The notes: generated by a model from the sequence alone, not told the origin. DNA of 64,000 bases from Micropterus salmoides (GCF_014851395.1 NW_024040596.1:8496155-8560154), one strand, 5' to 3'; positions 46,216-59,500 are shown, numbered from the stretch's first letter. Numbers and translations: made by a program.

Positions 46216-47203
46216 GGAAATCAATCATAAAAACAAGACAATGCATTGTGATCTTATCTGTCAATAGTTCCCACCTGTTGTCTATGTAGAAAAGTGCAGA
46301 TTGAGACTTCAAAGTGAAGAACCAACCTTTCTCAACTTGAGGATCAGAATTCAACTATCTTTAGCAACACATTGGATTCCTTCCACTTCTGTGACTTTCC
46401 CTGGAGATCTTAATGCATCTGAAGATGCTTCTTCCCCAAACAGCTTCAAACCCATCAAGCATAAAGGTATAAATCGGATTTAGATTGTTTAATCTGGGAA
46501 AACCAACAGGTCCTCATATTCACAATGCAAAATTTGTATTCCCAAATGGCTATTCCAAAAACTATTGTTAATGTATGGTTAAGGTTAAAAAATAAAACTA
46601 GATGGTTATGCTTGGGAAAATCACTGGTTAATGTTAGTGAAAGAATGCCTTTATGGGTCAAAGAAACCAACCAACCCTGACTGTTGGCAGCTCAATGTGT
46701 GAATACATGACCACTAGTGTTGCTTTTTGGTGATGGTGAAAGGATGGGCTTCTACTTGACAGCATCTTAGATCCACATAACTTATCAATCATACTTAAAG
46801 CCCTTGCATACCCTTCATCCGCCTGTACAGGTGTTTTGACTTAAGTTGCCTGATTATGATTATTCTCTGGACTGCTGCAGGCAGGTTCAGTCTGGGCTTG
46901 ATTGAATTTAGGCATTTTCAAAAAGAAAATTTGACAATGCCTGATGAAGATCTCCGTTATATCAATATGTTGCTCTGTTGAATTGCTTTTAGCTGCTGAT
47001 GCAGGGAAATCCCCAGTAACAGTTAGACAGTTTGAGAATGTGCTACATTTTATCCTCCTTGACTGCTTAAACATTTAATCGTTTTCCACAACCTGCATGG
47101 CAAGTCATTTTGATAATGGATGGTCCTCTGCAGAGTGCATGTCCTATTTTTGGGGCCAATCTCATTTTCTATCTGTCTGACATGCAACCTGCAAACACAA
47201 AAC
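46216..47203. other. non-genic sequence
   Basis: Chance frames only (46301-46483, 46455-46670, 46841-47074). Nothing recognised. Confidence 0.35.
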
Positions 47204-47487
47204 CAGGGGTAAGTTCAATCTCAAAACGTTTTGCACCAGTTTGCAACATTTTCAGATTGAACGTTGCGCAACGTTCTGCAACAGGCTTCGAGGTATGTTT
47301 TCTTCTGTTTGGTGGGTGTGTCACGGGTGTTACCCAATCAGCTGTGAAAAGTTTATAAACACAACAGCATTAAAAAGGCAGGGAAATGCATTGCGCCTGT
47401 GTACACAACAGGGTGTTCAGGGAACCACAGTTTCTGTTGAAAAAAACGTTGCTTTTGCTACATTTTGTCTGCGCTGAACTCAGCCCA
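47204..47487. mobile_element. short MITE with AACGTTGC repeats
   Basis: The left end CAGGGGTAAGTTCAAT and right end TGAACTCAGCCCAG are imperfect inverted repeats. Inside are AACGTTTTGCACC, TTGCAACATTTTCAGATTGA and ACGTTGCGCAACGTTCTGCA, a motif set I know from fish DNA-transposon derivatives. About 285 bp and no coding capacity. Superfamily not assigned. Confidence 0.5.
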
Positions 47488-49805
47488 GTCTTCATTCTTA
47501 TGTGGATGACATATGGCTGGACTGGATCAAATAAACTCAAATAAAGATAATCAGCCTTCCTCCTTAACTGTCCTTTATCTGCAAGATTGACATTGATGAA
47601 TTTCCTGCAGTGGAACCAAGACAAATACACTAGTTACAGTTATAAAATTTGACCATAGTTCAAATAACCTTGGTTACATTTGAACGATGAATCATTTTCA
47701 AAATAAAATTATAATTTCAAATAGTGTAGTTTGCCAATTGCAAGGCCCTCTCTGTCTGGTAAACTGCCACATCTTTCAATCTCAACACCCTTAGTTTGTA
47801 ACACAGGCTCCGTGTTAAAATATTTCAGTCTCCTGGCTCAAGCAAAGATAACCATGATGACATCACTATGACATCATTATGGGTCATTCTCAGACTTTCA
47901 TTCTTCCATTTTTTCCCCTGTGACTGGTAAATAGATTGTGATGTGTAAAATCGGTGGAATGCCCCTTCAAGCAAAATGTCCCATTGTATTTATCATTAGT
48001 CATATAAATGAAACATTTCTGTGTGTTGTAAGTGTCATTATTATATTTTCACTGTCCAAAATGGTCTCTGTTCTATCTTTATTCCGTAATTTGCAAGTCA
48101 TTATGCTTATTAATGACAAGAGGGGTTGAGGCATCACCATTGTCCTCTTACTGTATCTATTGTACTGTTGGAATATCTCACTGTTGGGACACAACCTTAT
48201 CTGCTGGCTGTTTCATGTCCCCCATAATTGCATTTTTGATGGACTCTTTTTGTTTGACCCGTACTTTTCTCTCTGACCCACTGGGATTAATTGGCTGAGC
48301 TAGTGATAACCCCCTTGAGTTCTTGTCATTCTGCCCTGACATCCTCTGCAATCCCATACTTTTATCCAAAGAGAAATATAACCTAGGATAATTGGAGTTT
48401 TTCTCTTTCTTCAGTATCTGTCAACTTGCTTTACTTGCTCTTCAGAAACAAGAAACTTTCCTTTTGACAAGAAGCAAAACAGCTGACCCATCCCACAGTA
48501 ATGTGTGTACTGCACAGCATCTAACGCTAATTAATCTGACAGCAAATGAGCCTTCAGATTTCCTCAGGTATAGAGGGCCAAAAGATTTTATCATTTCCTA
48601 AAACAGCATGTTTACTAATTTATGAAGTGGAAACTATTTTCAGGCAAAGCTTTCATCCTCAAGCAGGGAATAAAAAATCTGAGCTGACTTCCAGTGTTGT
48701 CGTCTCTTTTCATTTGTTATCACAAAGAATTTCATTTTGAGATTCACATGCGACAGGATGTACTCAGTAGTACAAGTGCAAGACATGCCTTTCTTGAGGT
48801 AACGGGCACATGGAGAGAACTCCTTCTCCCTAGCTGCACAGCTTGGAAAACACTCTCAGTCACAAACTGAAAAGCCAAAGACCAAATCAAAATCTAGAGA
48901 TGGCATTAATCCTGACAGTAAATTCAAATCACCCGACGCTGCTGGGGCTGATAGCTGACTCTCTGCATCTCAGCCTCTGGATACTCTTTTTTCATCCTTG
49001 GAATCGCACAGAGGACTATGGCTGGCTGCCTGCGGTTTGCTATCTGATTATGTGTTTTATTTAAAGCTGTTCTTTCCAAGTACAATCAGGCTTTCCATCA
49101 GGTTGCCTGTCTGTTTGCCTTTGACGCATTTAACCTCACATGTCAGTGTCAGCCAGAGGCAAGCTGCTGAAGCCATATCTTAAAATGGTCGCGGTTAAAT
49201 TCACTTATCATATTAAGTACTATTGGAACTCATTGCTATCAGCTTCTTTACGCAGTGGAATATCTCCTTAATTACGCCCTGGCTATGGCGAAGGAGATAG
49301 CTTATCATTTACTTTTAAAGTAAAACACATCACCCACAACCTGACATTTGCCGGTGTAATTAAACTCAAACAAGTCAGCCTGTAAACACAACACAATATT
49401 TGCTTAAAAGTATATGGGTTGAATAGGTAAGAGAAAATAATTGCTGCAAAAAAAAGCCCTGTTATTTTCAACATTTACACATGACCAATCTCTCTAAGAG
49501 CATATTTGCATGAAATTCACTGTGCTGGTCTCATTGAAAAATCCTGCTTATTGAAAGCAATGGAGTTGAAATGGGAGCGTGCATTAATTTATAAAACTGT
49601 TTCTGCCAAATTTCTCGTAATTGCATAGATTTTACCCTTTTAAAATGGTCAGTGTAGGAACATATAATGTGAATTAAAAGATAGAAAAAGTGATTTAAAA
49701 CATAAAAGCTGCCAAAACTGTTAAGGATGATGGGTGATAATGATAGATGAAGTCATTATACGTCATGTAAAAACTAACATGCAGTTATGAACCATTTATG
49801 TACTT
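47488..49805. promoter_or_regulatory. non-genic sequence with candidate regulatory block
   Basis: The block 49060-49500 is repeat-free and AT-rich with sites such as GGTGTAATTAAACTC and CTTAATTACGCC. Its look is that of a conserved non-coding element. 48740-48860 is GC-balanced with no recognised feature. No gene. Confidence 0.25.
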
Positions 49806-50395
49806 ATTATAACGGACGTTCAGGAACAAGACCACGCCTCTCTTTCTCACTAACCCAGCCATGCTTCACTCATTTCATCCAACTGTGTCTCTCCAATCCA
49901 ATCACCTGCACATACGGATATAAGCCTGTCTAACCCCTTTCTCTGCCGTTTCTCAGTTCTCACATCCCTCCCCTCCCCAAATCCTGTGTCTCACCTCTTT
50001 CAATGGGCAGCACTGTGGCCTCACAGCAAGAAGGTCACGGGTTCAGACCTCAGTAAGCCCAGGCCTTTCTGCGTGGAGTTTGCATGTTCTTCATGGGTTT
50101 GCGTGGGTTTCCCCCGGGCGCTCTGGTTTCCGCCCACCGTCAAAGATGTGCACGCTAAAATTCATAATAGCACCAAAGTAATTCTTCTTTTTGGAACCAC
50201 AGGGCATCATAAACCAAGACACTTATAGAGAAACACACCCTAAGTCTCGACCCCCAGGTTCCAAGCCACCACAACCCAGACCCCCTTTATCCCCACCTTC
50301 TTGACCCCTCATCCCTACCTCCTCCTTTCCTTCCTGACCTTCTCTCTAACCAAATAAACTACCCGTCGTACATGAATTGGCTTGGTCTTAGTTAG
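49806..50395 (+). mobile_element. LTR-like unit split by a SINE-like insert
   Basis: CCAATCCAATCACC (from 49893) and TATAAG (49919-49924) are promoter-like. A C/T-rich region follows, and AATAAA (50353-50358) precedes a CCGTCGTACATGAATTGGCT end. Promoter, body and polyadenylation signal in order suggest a solo LTR. A dispersed repeat (50005-50153) sits inside. Terminal TG..CA and target duplication are not resolved. Confidence 0.3.
50005..50153 (+). repeat. fish dispersed repeat with TGCGTGGAGTTTGCATG core
   Basis: GGGCAGCACTGTGGCCTCAC, AGCAAGAAGGTCACGGGTTC, CTGCGTGGAGTTTGCATGTT and TGCGTGGGTTTCCCCCGGGC are landmarks of a repeat found in nearly all fish genomes. Its head (GGTTC..) resembles a tRNA B box, so it is often regarded as SINE-like. 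This copy is about 150 bp. Confidence 0.8.
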
Positions 50396-51679
50396 TGAAC
50401 AGATATTATGATTACTGTCAATGCTGCCTAATCATTTATCAAATTGTTCATTGATGGCAATCAGTCAGATTTCCAGGTGATCCATGAAAATACCATGAGG
50501 TGTGGAATTTCAATTCAGTGTATTTTTTTTTGTGTTAAAAAGTGATTGTTTAATTTACTGTTCAGATGAAGAAAACATCTTTAAGCCCTACACAGTATAT
50601 GGATTTATGGGAATATTAATATTGTTTCTTTTAAACAATATTTTCTATTTGTTTTCATAATGCTACTGTGGGTTTGTAGCAAACTTGAGATGAAAAGGAA
50701 ATGTTGAAGTGATTGATGGGGGAGTGGAAAGTCTTTATTGTTCTTTTGAACTGTATGTAATGGGATGAGGCCGGTTAGTGAGGGCCGCAAGACGTGCGCT
50801 GTCATTTTGGTGTGATTTGGTGTGATAAAACGAGAGCACTAAAGTCGTCCGACAACAAATGGTTTGAGATTTTGGGGTCACTGATGTTGGGGAGGAACTG
50901 ACAGTGGATAAACTGTGCCTTACTGAATGATCTGCTACATTTTGTCCATGAACTAGACTGTCATGGAGAAGAAGACGATTGATGAGCCTGCAGAGGTCAA
51001 ACGTTTTTAGTGGTCATGCAAAGAACATACTCTGAAAAATGCTTGTGGTTTTAAAAGGTGCTGTTACCCCGAGGTCCTGAAAGCTAATCGTTTCCAAACT
51101 TAACTCCCCACTCATGAATGAACAATTTATTATAGAAGCGGTAGTCGTAGGGAATCATGGGAAAGGAAATTGCCAAATTTAATTACTAGTTAATGTGAAC
51201 TGGTTGTTTACCTTTCCCTGAAAATGTGTGTTTCCATCCAAATGTGGCATAAATTTTATCCTAGTTTGTAAAACTGTGATTTCCATCATTAAGTGAGTAT
51301 TTTGAAGATAATGCAACGAGATGACTTGCTTTTGAGTTACATGCATGGATTAACTTGTTTCTGTGATTTTTTTTTTTTTGCTTTGCAAAGTTTCTATCAT
51401 CTTTATTGCATGCTATTTATATCAATACACATCAAGTGTTTTCTCTCTCAGCGAGGCAGAGAAGTTTTATGTAATATTGATAGGTTTTTTCTGAAATTTT
51501 CTCTCTTTGGTTATACACAAATTCAAAATGAGTTTTCCATGCATTATTAAACTTTCTATGCCTGCCCTTGACACTTTACACATACATGAAATCGCAAGTC
51601 TAGACATGAAGTGGTTGAGAACATATGTGATTATTCTTGCAGCGTCTATAAATCTCAGTCTAGAGCTGACATTAATCTG
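50396..51679. other. non-genic sequence; holds one copy of a 30-base exact repeat
   Basis: The 30 bases at 50529-50558 (beginning TTTGTGTTAAAAAGTG) recur exactly at 52605-52634. A T-run lies at 51368-51380. No gene. Confidence 0.4.
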
Positions 51680-52310
51680 AATGGTAAAATTTTGCCATTC
51701 TTTTAGGGCCTGATTGATCCGTTTTTAAAGTAATCCCAATTTAAAAGAGTTACATTTTCTAATTGCAGAAGCTGCTGTTTTAATTAGAATGTGCATGATT
51801 AAAAATGTCTTGATTAATGAGCTGTTAAATATGTTTAGTTTTTGTTAAAGTTTAGTCAGCAACCAGCAACGTCTCCGGCTATAAAGAAAACCTTTGCCGA
51901 CACATTTACTGTAGCTAATTAACACTAATTACAGTACGTTAGATGGTTTTGGTGGGTGGTGACGATGATTATGTTTTAAAGGCCTTACACACCTACGTAG
52001 GTGTTCTCCCTTATTGTGACTAATTAAACCGAGTCACAGAGAGGTGCACACACAGGCAGGAGAGAAGCCACTCCCTGCAGATCATCACACAAGGCAATGG
52101 TCCTTTTAGCTTCATTGTTGCAAAAGAAGCGACGCCCCACTAATCCAGGAACACATAAAAAGCTTAATTCATGAGGTTATTATAAAGATCAGAGTTCTAC
52201 ATGTCATTAGAAAAGAGGAGAGGAGCGTGGGAGGAGGTGAAATGCTGCACTTTTTTGTTGGGATCATGTGGCCAGGAATTACACATTGTACGTTTAATGG
52301 TGAGCTAACT
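51680..52310. promoter_or_regulatory. candidate conserved non-coding block
   Basis: Dense in homeodomain cores: TTTTAATTAGAATG, GATTAATGAGC, GCTAATTAACACTAATTACA and GACTAATTAAACC. There is also a palindromic CACCTACGTAGGTG at 51991-52004. It is repeat-free. Typical of developmental enhancers, but conservation is untested. Confidence 0.3.
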
Positions 52311-53869
52311 TAGCGGGTAGATGTAATGGCTGATACCATTATTTTCACAGTAGTTTATCATAGTTACATTTGCTAGGTTAACATCAAATTATTAATTAGG
52401 TTTTAATAGTTTAATAGATAATACAGCTGCACACCAATGAGTATGTTGATACTGGTCACTTGGCAGAAATTGAATCTTAAGTTTATGTTTTTTCTCCCGT
52501 AAGGACAAAACCTGAGATGCATTCCATTTCACATAAACGGCGAACCCAACTCCATGCTCCCTGTACAGGGAATAAAATTCCTTATTCCACTGAGATGCAT
52601 GCAATTTGTGTTAAAAAGTGATTGTTTAATTTACAAGATGTTTGTTGCATTCCTGAAGATAATAATATTATGCAAGTATACACATTATGTTATATGTAGA
52701 TTATTATTACGTAATGTTTATATTATGTCGTCCTTGATATTTGACCCCAACGAACAGCAATGTGTCCAGACCAGAGTGCTGGCTGTGGCCTGCATAATGA
52801 GTGCTGTACTGGTTGTTACTTATGTTCTAGCAGCCAACAGTAGCTCAGAATATTTGTTGTAATTGAATTGAAGTTACACTGCTATGCTAGCCAGTTTCGC
52901 TTGCTAGGTCAACAACAAATTCTTTTCCTAGAAATATTGGAGTATTTGATTTATGCATTATTTGAGCATTGATGACTCATGGGTAATGATGCCTGTTAAT
53001 CGTCCAATTGATGAAACGTTCTTCCCTACACAGTTCCCAACTGAGCATTTTTGCTCCCTACGATTTGGAATTGAACTTAACATTGCTGATAACAGATGCA
53101 GTCGACTTCACAGGGAGCTACAGGCAACCAGAACACACCCCTTGTTCAGCTAAGCGACCTACTGAAATTGTGTTTTGCCGAGAATGGCGCTCACCCTTGA
53201 AGAGCAATGGCCAGTGGCAAGCAATAAACGGATAATTAAAATTACCTGATGAAAATTAACCACAGCTTGTTGCAGCTTGTTGAAAAGGCTTGGGACTTCC
53301 TGCCTGGTGATATTTAACCTTCCTAGACCTACAGATTAACTAAGTGTCCACATAAGATTATTGTTCATCCCTCTATACATGTATGAAGGTTCTATTGGAT
53401 ATTGGTTTAAATCAAGAACCTGTGCTTACCTATGTTAACCTAAAGTCACATTGTGTGGCATTCAAGCGATATGCAACACTTTCTGCACAGAGCCAGTCAG
53501 TCTGTCTGTAATGAAACAAATTAAAGATAATCTCAGCCTTTGGTTACCAAGGAAATGGATCACAGAGTGTATCCTTATCAAAGTAGCTGCATCAGTCAGT
53601 CAACCAAACAAACAGACAGAGAGGAGACTGACCCACTGTTTTCACAGGCTGTCACCTTTGGCTTACTTTAACTCAGCAATTGACCCTATCATGACCTGGG
53701 GAAACCTGTGTTAGTACCCCTAAAATCCCTTCACATAAATACTAAAATGAATGATGGTTGAATTGAATTCCATTTAGCTGCTTCAGTTTCAGGATCCTGC
53801 TACAGAAAGTTTTCAAAGCAGACATTTTGACCGGTCTTAGCAGGAAAAGCACAAGGGAAAAACATTTTT
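52311..53869. other. non-genic sequence
   Basis: Contains the second copy of the 30-base repeat (52605-52634). The frames at 52554-52862, 52953-53235 and 53451-53714 show no recognised domain. Confidence 0.35.
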
Positions 53870-54660
53870 ATTAATGATGGCTTAGTTCCATCAGGTGTGA
53901 CAGTAAGCCAGCATGCACAATACCAGGTGCGTGGAGCTAGCTCAACTAAATGTCATTTTTAATGTTATCAAAATGACCCATGCTTTTATTAATATGACAA
54001 GCCGCTAAATGGAAGTCAGCCATCATTAAGGAAAATAGTAATAAAGTTGCCATGAAGTGTGACAAGTGTGAATTCTGCTTCATTATTTAATCTTGAAACA
54101 TTAATTAATTACTTTCTGACTGGATTAGTATGACATTTTTAAAATTATTTTAAAAAGAATTACGTTTTCCAATATGCATCGTAACCATATTCCGTGTCAT
54201 ACTTTAAAGAATTGGTTAGTTAATTAAAGTGATTCTTTTATTTTGACTTTTTAAAATGCAAATTGAATCACGCTGCTTTTAATGTATCAGCTCATTTATC
54301 ATGTTAAATTTGCCTGCTGACCAGCAGTATCACTCAATCAGAGGATGGAAGCCAAGGATGCGGCCGAAGAGATCAGATCTTAAAGAGAGTCATCAAAACA
54401 TCAACATAACAAGCATGCATTTTCATTTTTCTTATTTTTTTCCAAGGGACTCATTCTAAAGGGTGTAATGAAAGCAGCGCAGCCAGAGACAGTGAGTAAT
54501 TGCATGCTTGGCAGTGTTATCCATTACAGCTGGGAGGAGGGTGAGCTCACACAGAAATGCTGTTCCTATTTACATTTAGACAAGCCTTTCTTTGATGCCA
54601 AACCTCCTCTTAATCATGACAGGGTTAATAGTCTTTTAATCTGCTGCTGACGAGCAGTCA
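53870..54660. promoter_or_regulatory. candidate conserved non-coding block with octamer
   Basis: Repeat-free and AT-rich with ACATTAATTAATTACTTTC, GTTAGTTAATTAAAGTG and an octamer ATGCAAAT at 54256-54263. CTGACCAGCAG and CTGCTGACGAGCAG motifs follow. The mix of POU and homeodomain sites suggests an enhancer active in nervous-system or axial development. That is inference. Confidence 0.3.
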
Positions 54661-56254
54661 CGTGACTTACAAGTCTAGGTTCAGGACAGTCTACATGTGA
54701 CAGTGGCGTTGATTACTAACTGGAAGTTATAGGCTATCATTTTTTTCACATATATATTAAAAGCACTTGCAGAGTCATACGGCTGTGCAGTTGAGCACAA
54801 TCCATCTTTATAAATTACTTGTTTTACATTTTTCCAGGTAGTATTTATAAGGCCATCGATAATCATTGAAGTTGCATTGAATACATTCGGCCAGACATGT
54901 AATTGAACAGATCATTACATGATTCCAGCGACATGTTTTTTCTCCATTGTGCCTAGAGTTTTCTTATGGCTCTTCTCTGTCAGCTGAAAAGTGTCACAGC
55001 CAAGCTTTAAGTCCATCACCTTATCAACTTATACTGAACAAGCTGTGGTGGTACTATATTCCTTATTTATTATTTATGTAAAATGTTGAAAAACCTGCAG
55101 TTTCTGGTTTCACTATATTTATGTTTTCAATGGATTTTCTTAAAGGTTTAGGTGGAAAATGTAACTCTCTTGAATGAAACATTAACCATATTTATGAGCA
55201 GATCTTTTATTTAAGATACAACTAGGAACAAAAATGTTATGGGTAAAGATATTATCGTTAAGGTATAGGCCAAATGTCTGAACTTGAGCACACCTTAGTA
55301 AACCACAATTTTAAGGTTTTAGATTTTAGATTTTTGCACAAGGACATTTTTTAAAAAAAAACACAATGATATAGATGACATTTAATTTCATAGACTGGCT
55401 TTTAATTTATGTGACTAAATGTGACTAAATAATAATGTATTTGTATAATAATGTATTTTACAATAATATAAAAAATAAAGCAATTAGTCAAAGTCTCTCC
55501 TTCTCCATCTGGAACCATTTTAACAGGATACACAAGATACAAGCCGAGTAGACAAATCAATCTCAAAATGCATTCAGTGCAACAAACAAGATTCTGCGTC
55601 AGTATCAGTCTATCCATTATAGTCACATCACTAACCTTCATCAAACATTGATCAGGACCAATGCACAGTAGAAGTATTTTGGTCCTGGATCCAGGCTAGG
55701 TAACTTGAAAGGACTGTAAATAATGAGACAAACAGTGTAGCCTTCACCTAGTATTAAGCATCACGGTTAAAATCCTTAAGCCGCTTTCCACTAATAAAAA
55801 CAGACCCTAAAACATCAACAAAAAAAAACAGTCAGCTTCTTACTAGAATTCTCACCAGTTTTGTTAGTGACAAAAAGCAAAACTTCACCAGCTGGATAAG
55901 TTTTCATAGAGCAACTCTCTTTGACATGAAAAATCTGTGAAGAAAACCTTAATTTTGAATGACTCTTTCTTTTCCTTTCTTTGTATCTTCTAAAGCTCAT
56001 ATTGCCACTGCCCTTAGTCTCTTTTATCCGTTGCATGACTACGTAGAGGGCTTTCCCTCAATGGTCTATAAGCTGTATTAAACGCATGTACAGTAAAAAC
56101 TATGATCTTTTCCACTATTTCTCACAAAACTCCTGCCCAGAGGAACTGAGCACCACTACGGCACCAAGTCCTTCTCATATATCAAACATATTGATTAATA
56201 TAGGGTTAAAGAAGCTATAATCAATATTTGCATAGTAGCAGTGAATCAAATGGC
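54661..56254. other. AT-rich non-genic sequence
   Basis: A local tandem pair GTGACTAAAT x2 (55411-55430) is followed by ATAATGTATTT twice (55433-55460). Minus frames at 55402-55644 and 55815-56036 are chance. No gene. Confidence 0.4.
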
Positions 56255-56560
56255 AATGTGAAAGGGCTTACTTGTAGTGATGAAGTGAGAAAAACTTGAT
56301 CATCCGACTTCAGCTCATTGTTTTGCTTTTTAGGCTGAAACTTTACTGTTTTGGTTCATTTTGACCGATCTCATAGCTTTCCAGCAGCAGGCAGCTGTTT
56401 TCTGCAAGAAAGAACCCACCGTACACTACCTGCTCAGATCAAAATGGCAGACAAAGTTAACAACCAGCTGGTGAACATAGTGGAGCATTTAGAAACTAAA
56501 GAGAAAAGAAACAAATCTCCAAATGAATAATAGTTTTCCTCCTTATTAGCTGGATGTGTC
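56255..56560 (+). repeat. percomorph interspersed repeat (family A, copy 2)
   Basis: Shares AACTTTACTGTTTTGGTTCA, CAGCAGGCA and AACCCACYGT with copy 1 at 43571-43830. It extends further right and includes the 28-codon frame at 56444-56530. Family class unknown. Confidence 0.65.
56444..56530 (+). other. 28-codon open frame inside the repeat
   Basis: ATG in an AAAATGG context starts MADKVNNQLVNIVEHLETKE and runs in frame to TAA at 56528-56530. Composition is protein-like with a Lys-rich end. It may be a remnant of a coding part of the element that gave rise to family A, or the start of a host exon it captured. Not recognised. Confidence 0.25.
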
Positions 56561-59500
56561 AATTGGAAATTGTTTGCTAACCAACTTGCCATTTAAATAA
56601 GTCAGAGTTGTGTTCACCCTAGTGGCCATTGCACGTTTAGATGAATCTATAAAGTACACTAAGCATTATCTTTATGTCTTTTTCTGAAAAGGAATTTGTT
56701 TTTTGAATTGATTTGTTGTATTAATACTTACTACGGAAAAACTATCTCAATCCCCAAGAAGAGTACTACTGATGCATTGTAAAATATCTCCCTATTTTGT
56801 AATATTTTGTGCAAATATTTTATCCTTAAAATATATTGTGCCTTATGTCCCCTGACATTAGTGAGTTTGGGCTTTTCATAGGCAGTTAATGCTGTGGAGA
56901 GTGTTATGTTTTCTCAGGAAGCCACAGAATGTTTTGGGGGCAATGACATCCGTAAGCTTTAATTTCCCATTAAAGTATGAATGAACTGGCTCTCACAAAT
57001 CATACAAATAGGCAATTAGTTATTGTACTATATACATTTACACAGCTATCTTGTGCTGTTTAAAGGACAGGTTAATAACTGCATTATTCCATGCCTTGGA
57101 ACTATAATAATATTAAACAAATTCAGGAGTAGCAGTCACAATTCAGGGATGCATTGATTATGCGTGCATCCATCAAAAATACATTTTCAGGGCAGCATTT
57201 GTTGTGATTGCACCATGTCATATCTAAGGCTTGAGTACAGTGGCAGTTATGAAAGCTAACTACATGTAAGAAGAGAGCTCTAATGGATTCAACCTCCACT
57301 TCCATCCTTCCATAATGGCACACTTACACAGACTTCTACATTTAGCATATGAAACATAACTTCTGTGCTTATCCTTAAACACTTCGTGGTGCAAATGATG
57401 TCCCAAAGCAGTACGCAGAGCTCCATTGTTTTTGATGTTCCAGATCAAAACTGAGATCATACTGAACACTACAGTGTCCTTGCAGTGTCATTTTAATGAA
57501 AATACTTCTGCAGTTGGATACTGGAGAACAGCTGGATGCAGTATTTAAGCTCAGCATCAGTGAGCTATAATTTGTAAAGCATAGACATCCATTTCCTTAG
57601 TGAGCACAATTACAAATGTGTTTACAGGGAAAGTACTGTAGCCATTCCAATTACTCCAATGTACCAGAAAATAACTTCTATTAAATAACTACTCTGTCTT
57701 ACTTGCATGGGTGCCTCTGAATTCAGAAATTCATCCCTTTGGTTCCATGGAGAATTGGTATTCCTTTGGGAAACATAGAAGGCACAATAAGGTGTAGGGC
57801 GTGAGTCCCTCAGAGGCTTATTTAATATTTAATTAATTTATTGCTATGCAAATAACATCTTAATATAAGATGAGACTTAACTGATCTTTAGAAAAGAAAT
57901 TAAGTGAAATGAAATAAGGTAAATAAGATTCAAAAACTATGCATTACTCAGATCATACTTTGTACTTGACTTGCTCGTTGTTTAGGAAGCTATGTGCAAA
58001 TGTATGGAGTCCAGTAGTGTCTGTTAGAATGTGACTCTTATGTACTTACAATACAGTACATCATATTCAAAGGCACAGTGTAGGTCAGTGACATCATTTC
58101 TATTTCTGATTAATTGTACCATTATATAAGTAATTTATATTTATTATTTAGTTTTTTAAGCTGGCTAGTTTTAAAAAATGTTTTGCACATGTCAGTGTGA
58201 GTTTTGGTTTGTACATTCAGTGAGTTTTTTATACGTTAACAAACTGCTACAAAGGCTTGTTCTGAAGCACAAAATTTGGTTGGTGGTGTGGCCAGCACAG
58301 ACAAAAGGGTTGTCTTAATCCACTGTCATCTTCACATACAGTCGATGATTTAAAAAAAACAACAACAAAAAACAATATTTTGGGTGAGTATTGAGTATTT
58401 TTAAAACAAACTTGCCCACCTAACTTTCTCAAGGGCATCTCAGCAGTAGATGAACCATGAACTGATTGAGGGGATCCCCTTCTATTTTTTTGAAATACAA
58501 GCTACACAAGTACCATTTGAAAATCCACTTTACACTGAAGTGATAAAAAGGTGGCGAATGTATAAAACACCAACACCAAATACTCTGTGCTTGTTTCAAG
58601 CGGTACGTTTGTATGCCGTTAGAATACATTTGAGTTTCATCTAATATTCTCTGCAAGTTCATTATTCTTGTCAAATAAGTGGATTTTATTAAAAGCTTTA
58701 GTAAAATTTTAAATTGTAGGGGCTCAGCCCAAGAACAAAACAAAAACTTAAACCTAAAATCGCCAACAGTGTAAAAGGAAATTTGGAAAAAATAAATAAA
58801 TAAAGGGCATGTCTTTATTCTGCATCCACAATGAACATACTTCTGGCTATCTTTCAACATTATTCAGCTTTGTGCTTTCTGTGGCTAGTAAAAGCTCAGT
58901 AGTTGTCAAAGAGACTTGGCTCCGCACAGTGAAATAGCGTGTTAATGTTGTGGGACAAAAAACAAACAACAAAAACAAAAATAAAAGGCACTAGACAGAA
59001 ATGAAGCTAAAAGAAAGGCCTTACAATGGATGAAGCTTGAAAAGTTCAAATACATGTCTACACGGACAGTCTATATTACCGCTGTCATATTTTGACTGAA
59101 AACATCAGAAAACTGCCAGCAGATTCAAGGTGATGTCTCGCGTGTGCTACTCTTAAGAGCAAAGTGCGCAGTAGGGTCATCAGATTGCAACCGCAGCAGG
59201 AGCACACCGCTTTCTTTCCTGGCATGGTGTTGAAATGATCAGTGAGAGCAGAACATCACACAGAGGGATGATGTTTGATTGAAATTATTCAGCCAGTCTT
59301 ATTTTCACTCGGTGTGGGTGGCTGCCTGCAGTATCTGCAATGTCAAGCTTGCATCAACATTTAAAGCACACCAAGAATGAAAAACACGTGCATCAACTAA
59401 TTTACAGATTTTCCTCATGTGAATGTTTGGGGAGGATGGGATGTGTTATGGACAAGAAAAATATCAGATTTCTAGTTCCAAACCCTCCGCACACCCACAA

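Noticed and set aside
58429..58860. Longest frame in the window, 143 codons, minus strand
   Set aside because: It is AT-rich, has no recognisable domain or splice context, and is within the length expected by chance in 64 kb read in six frames.
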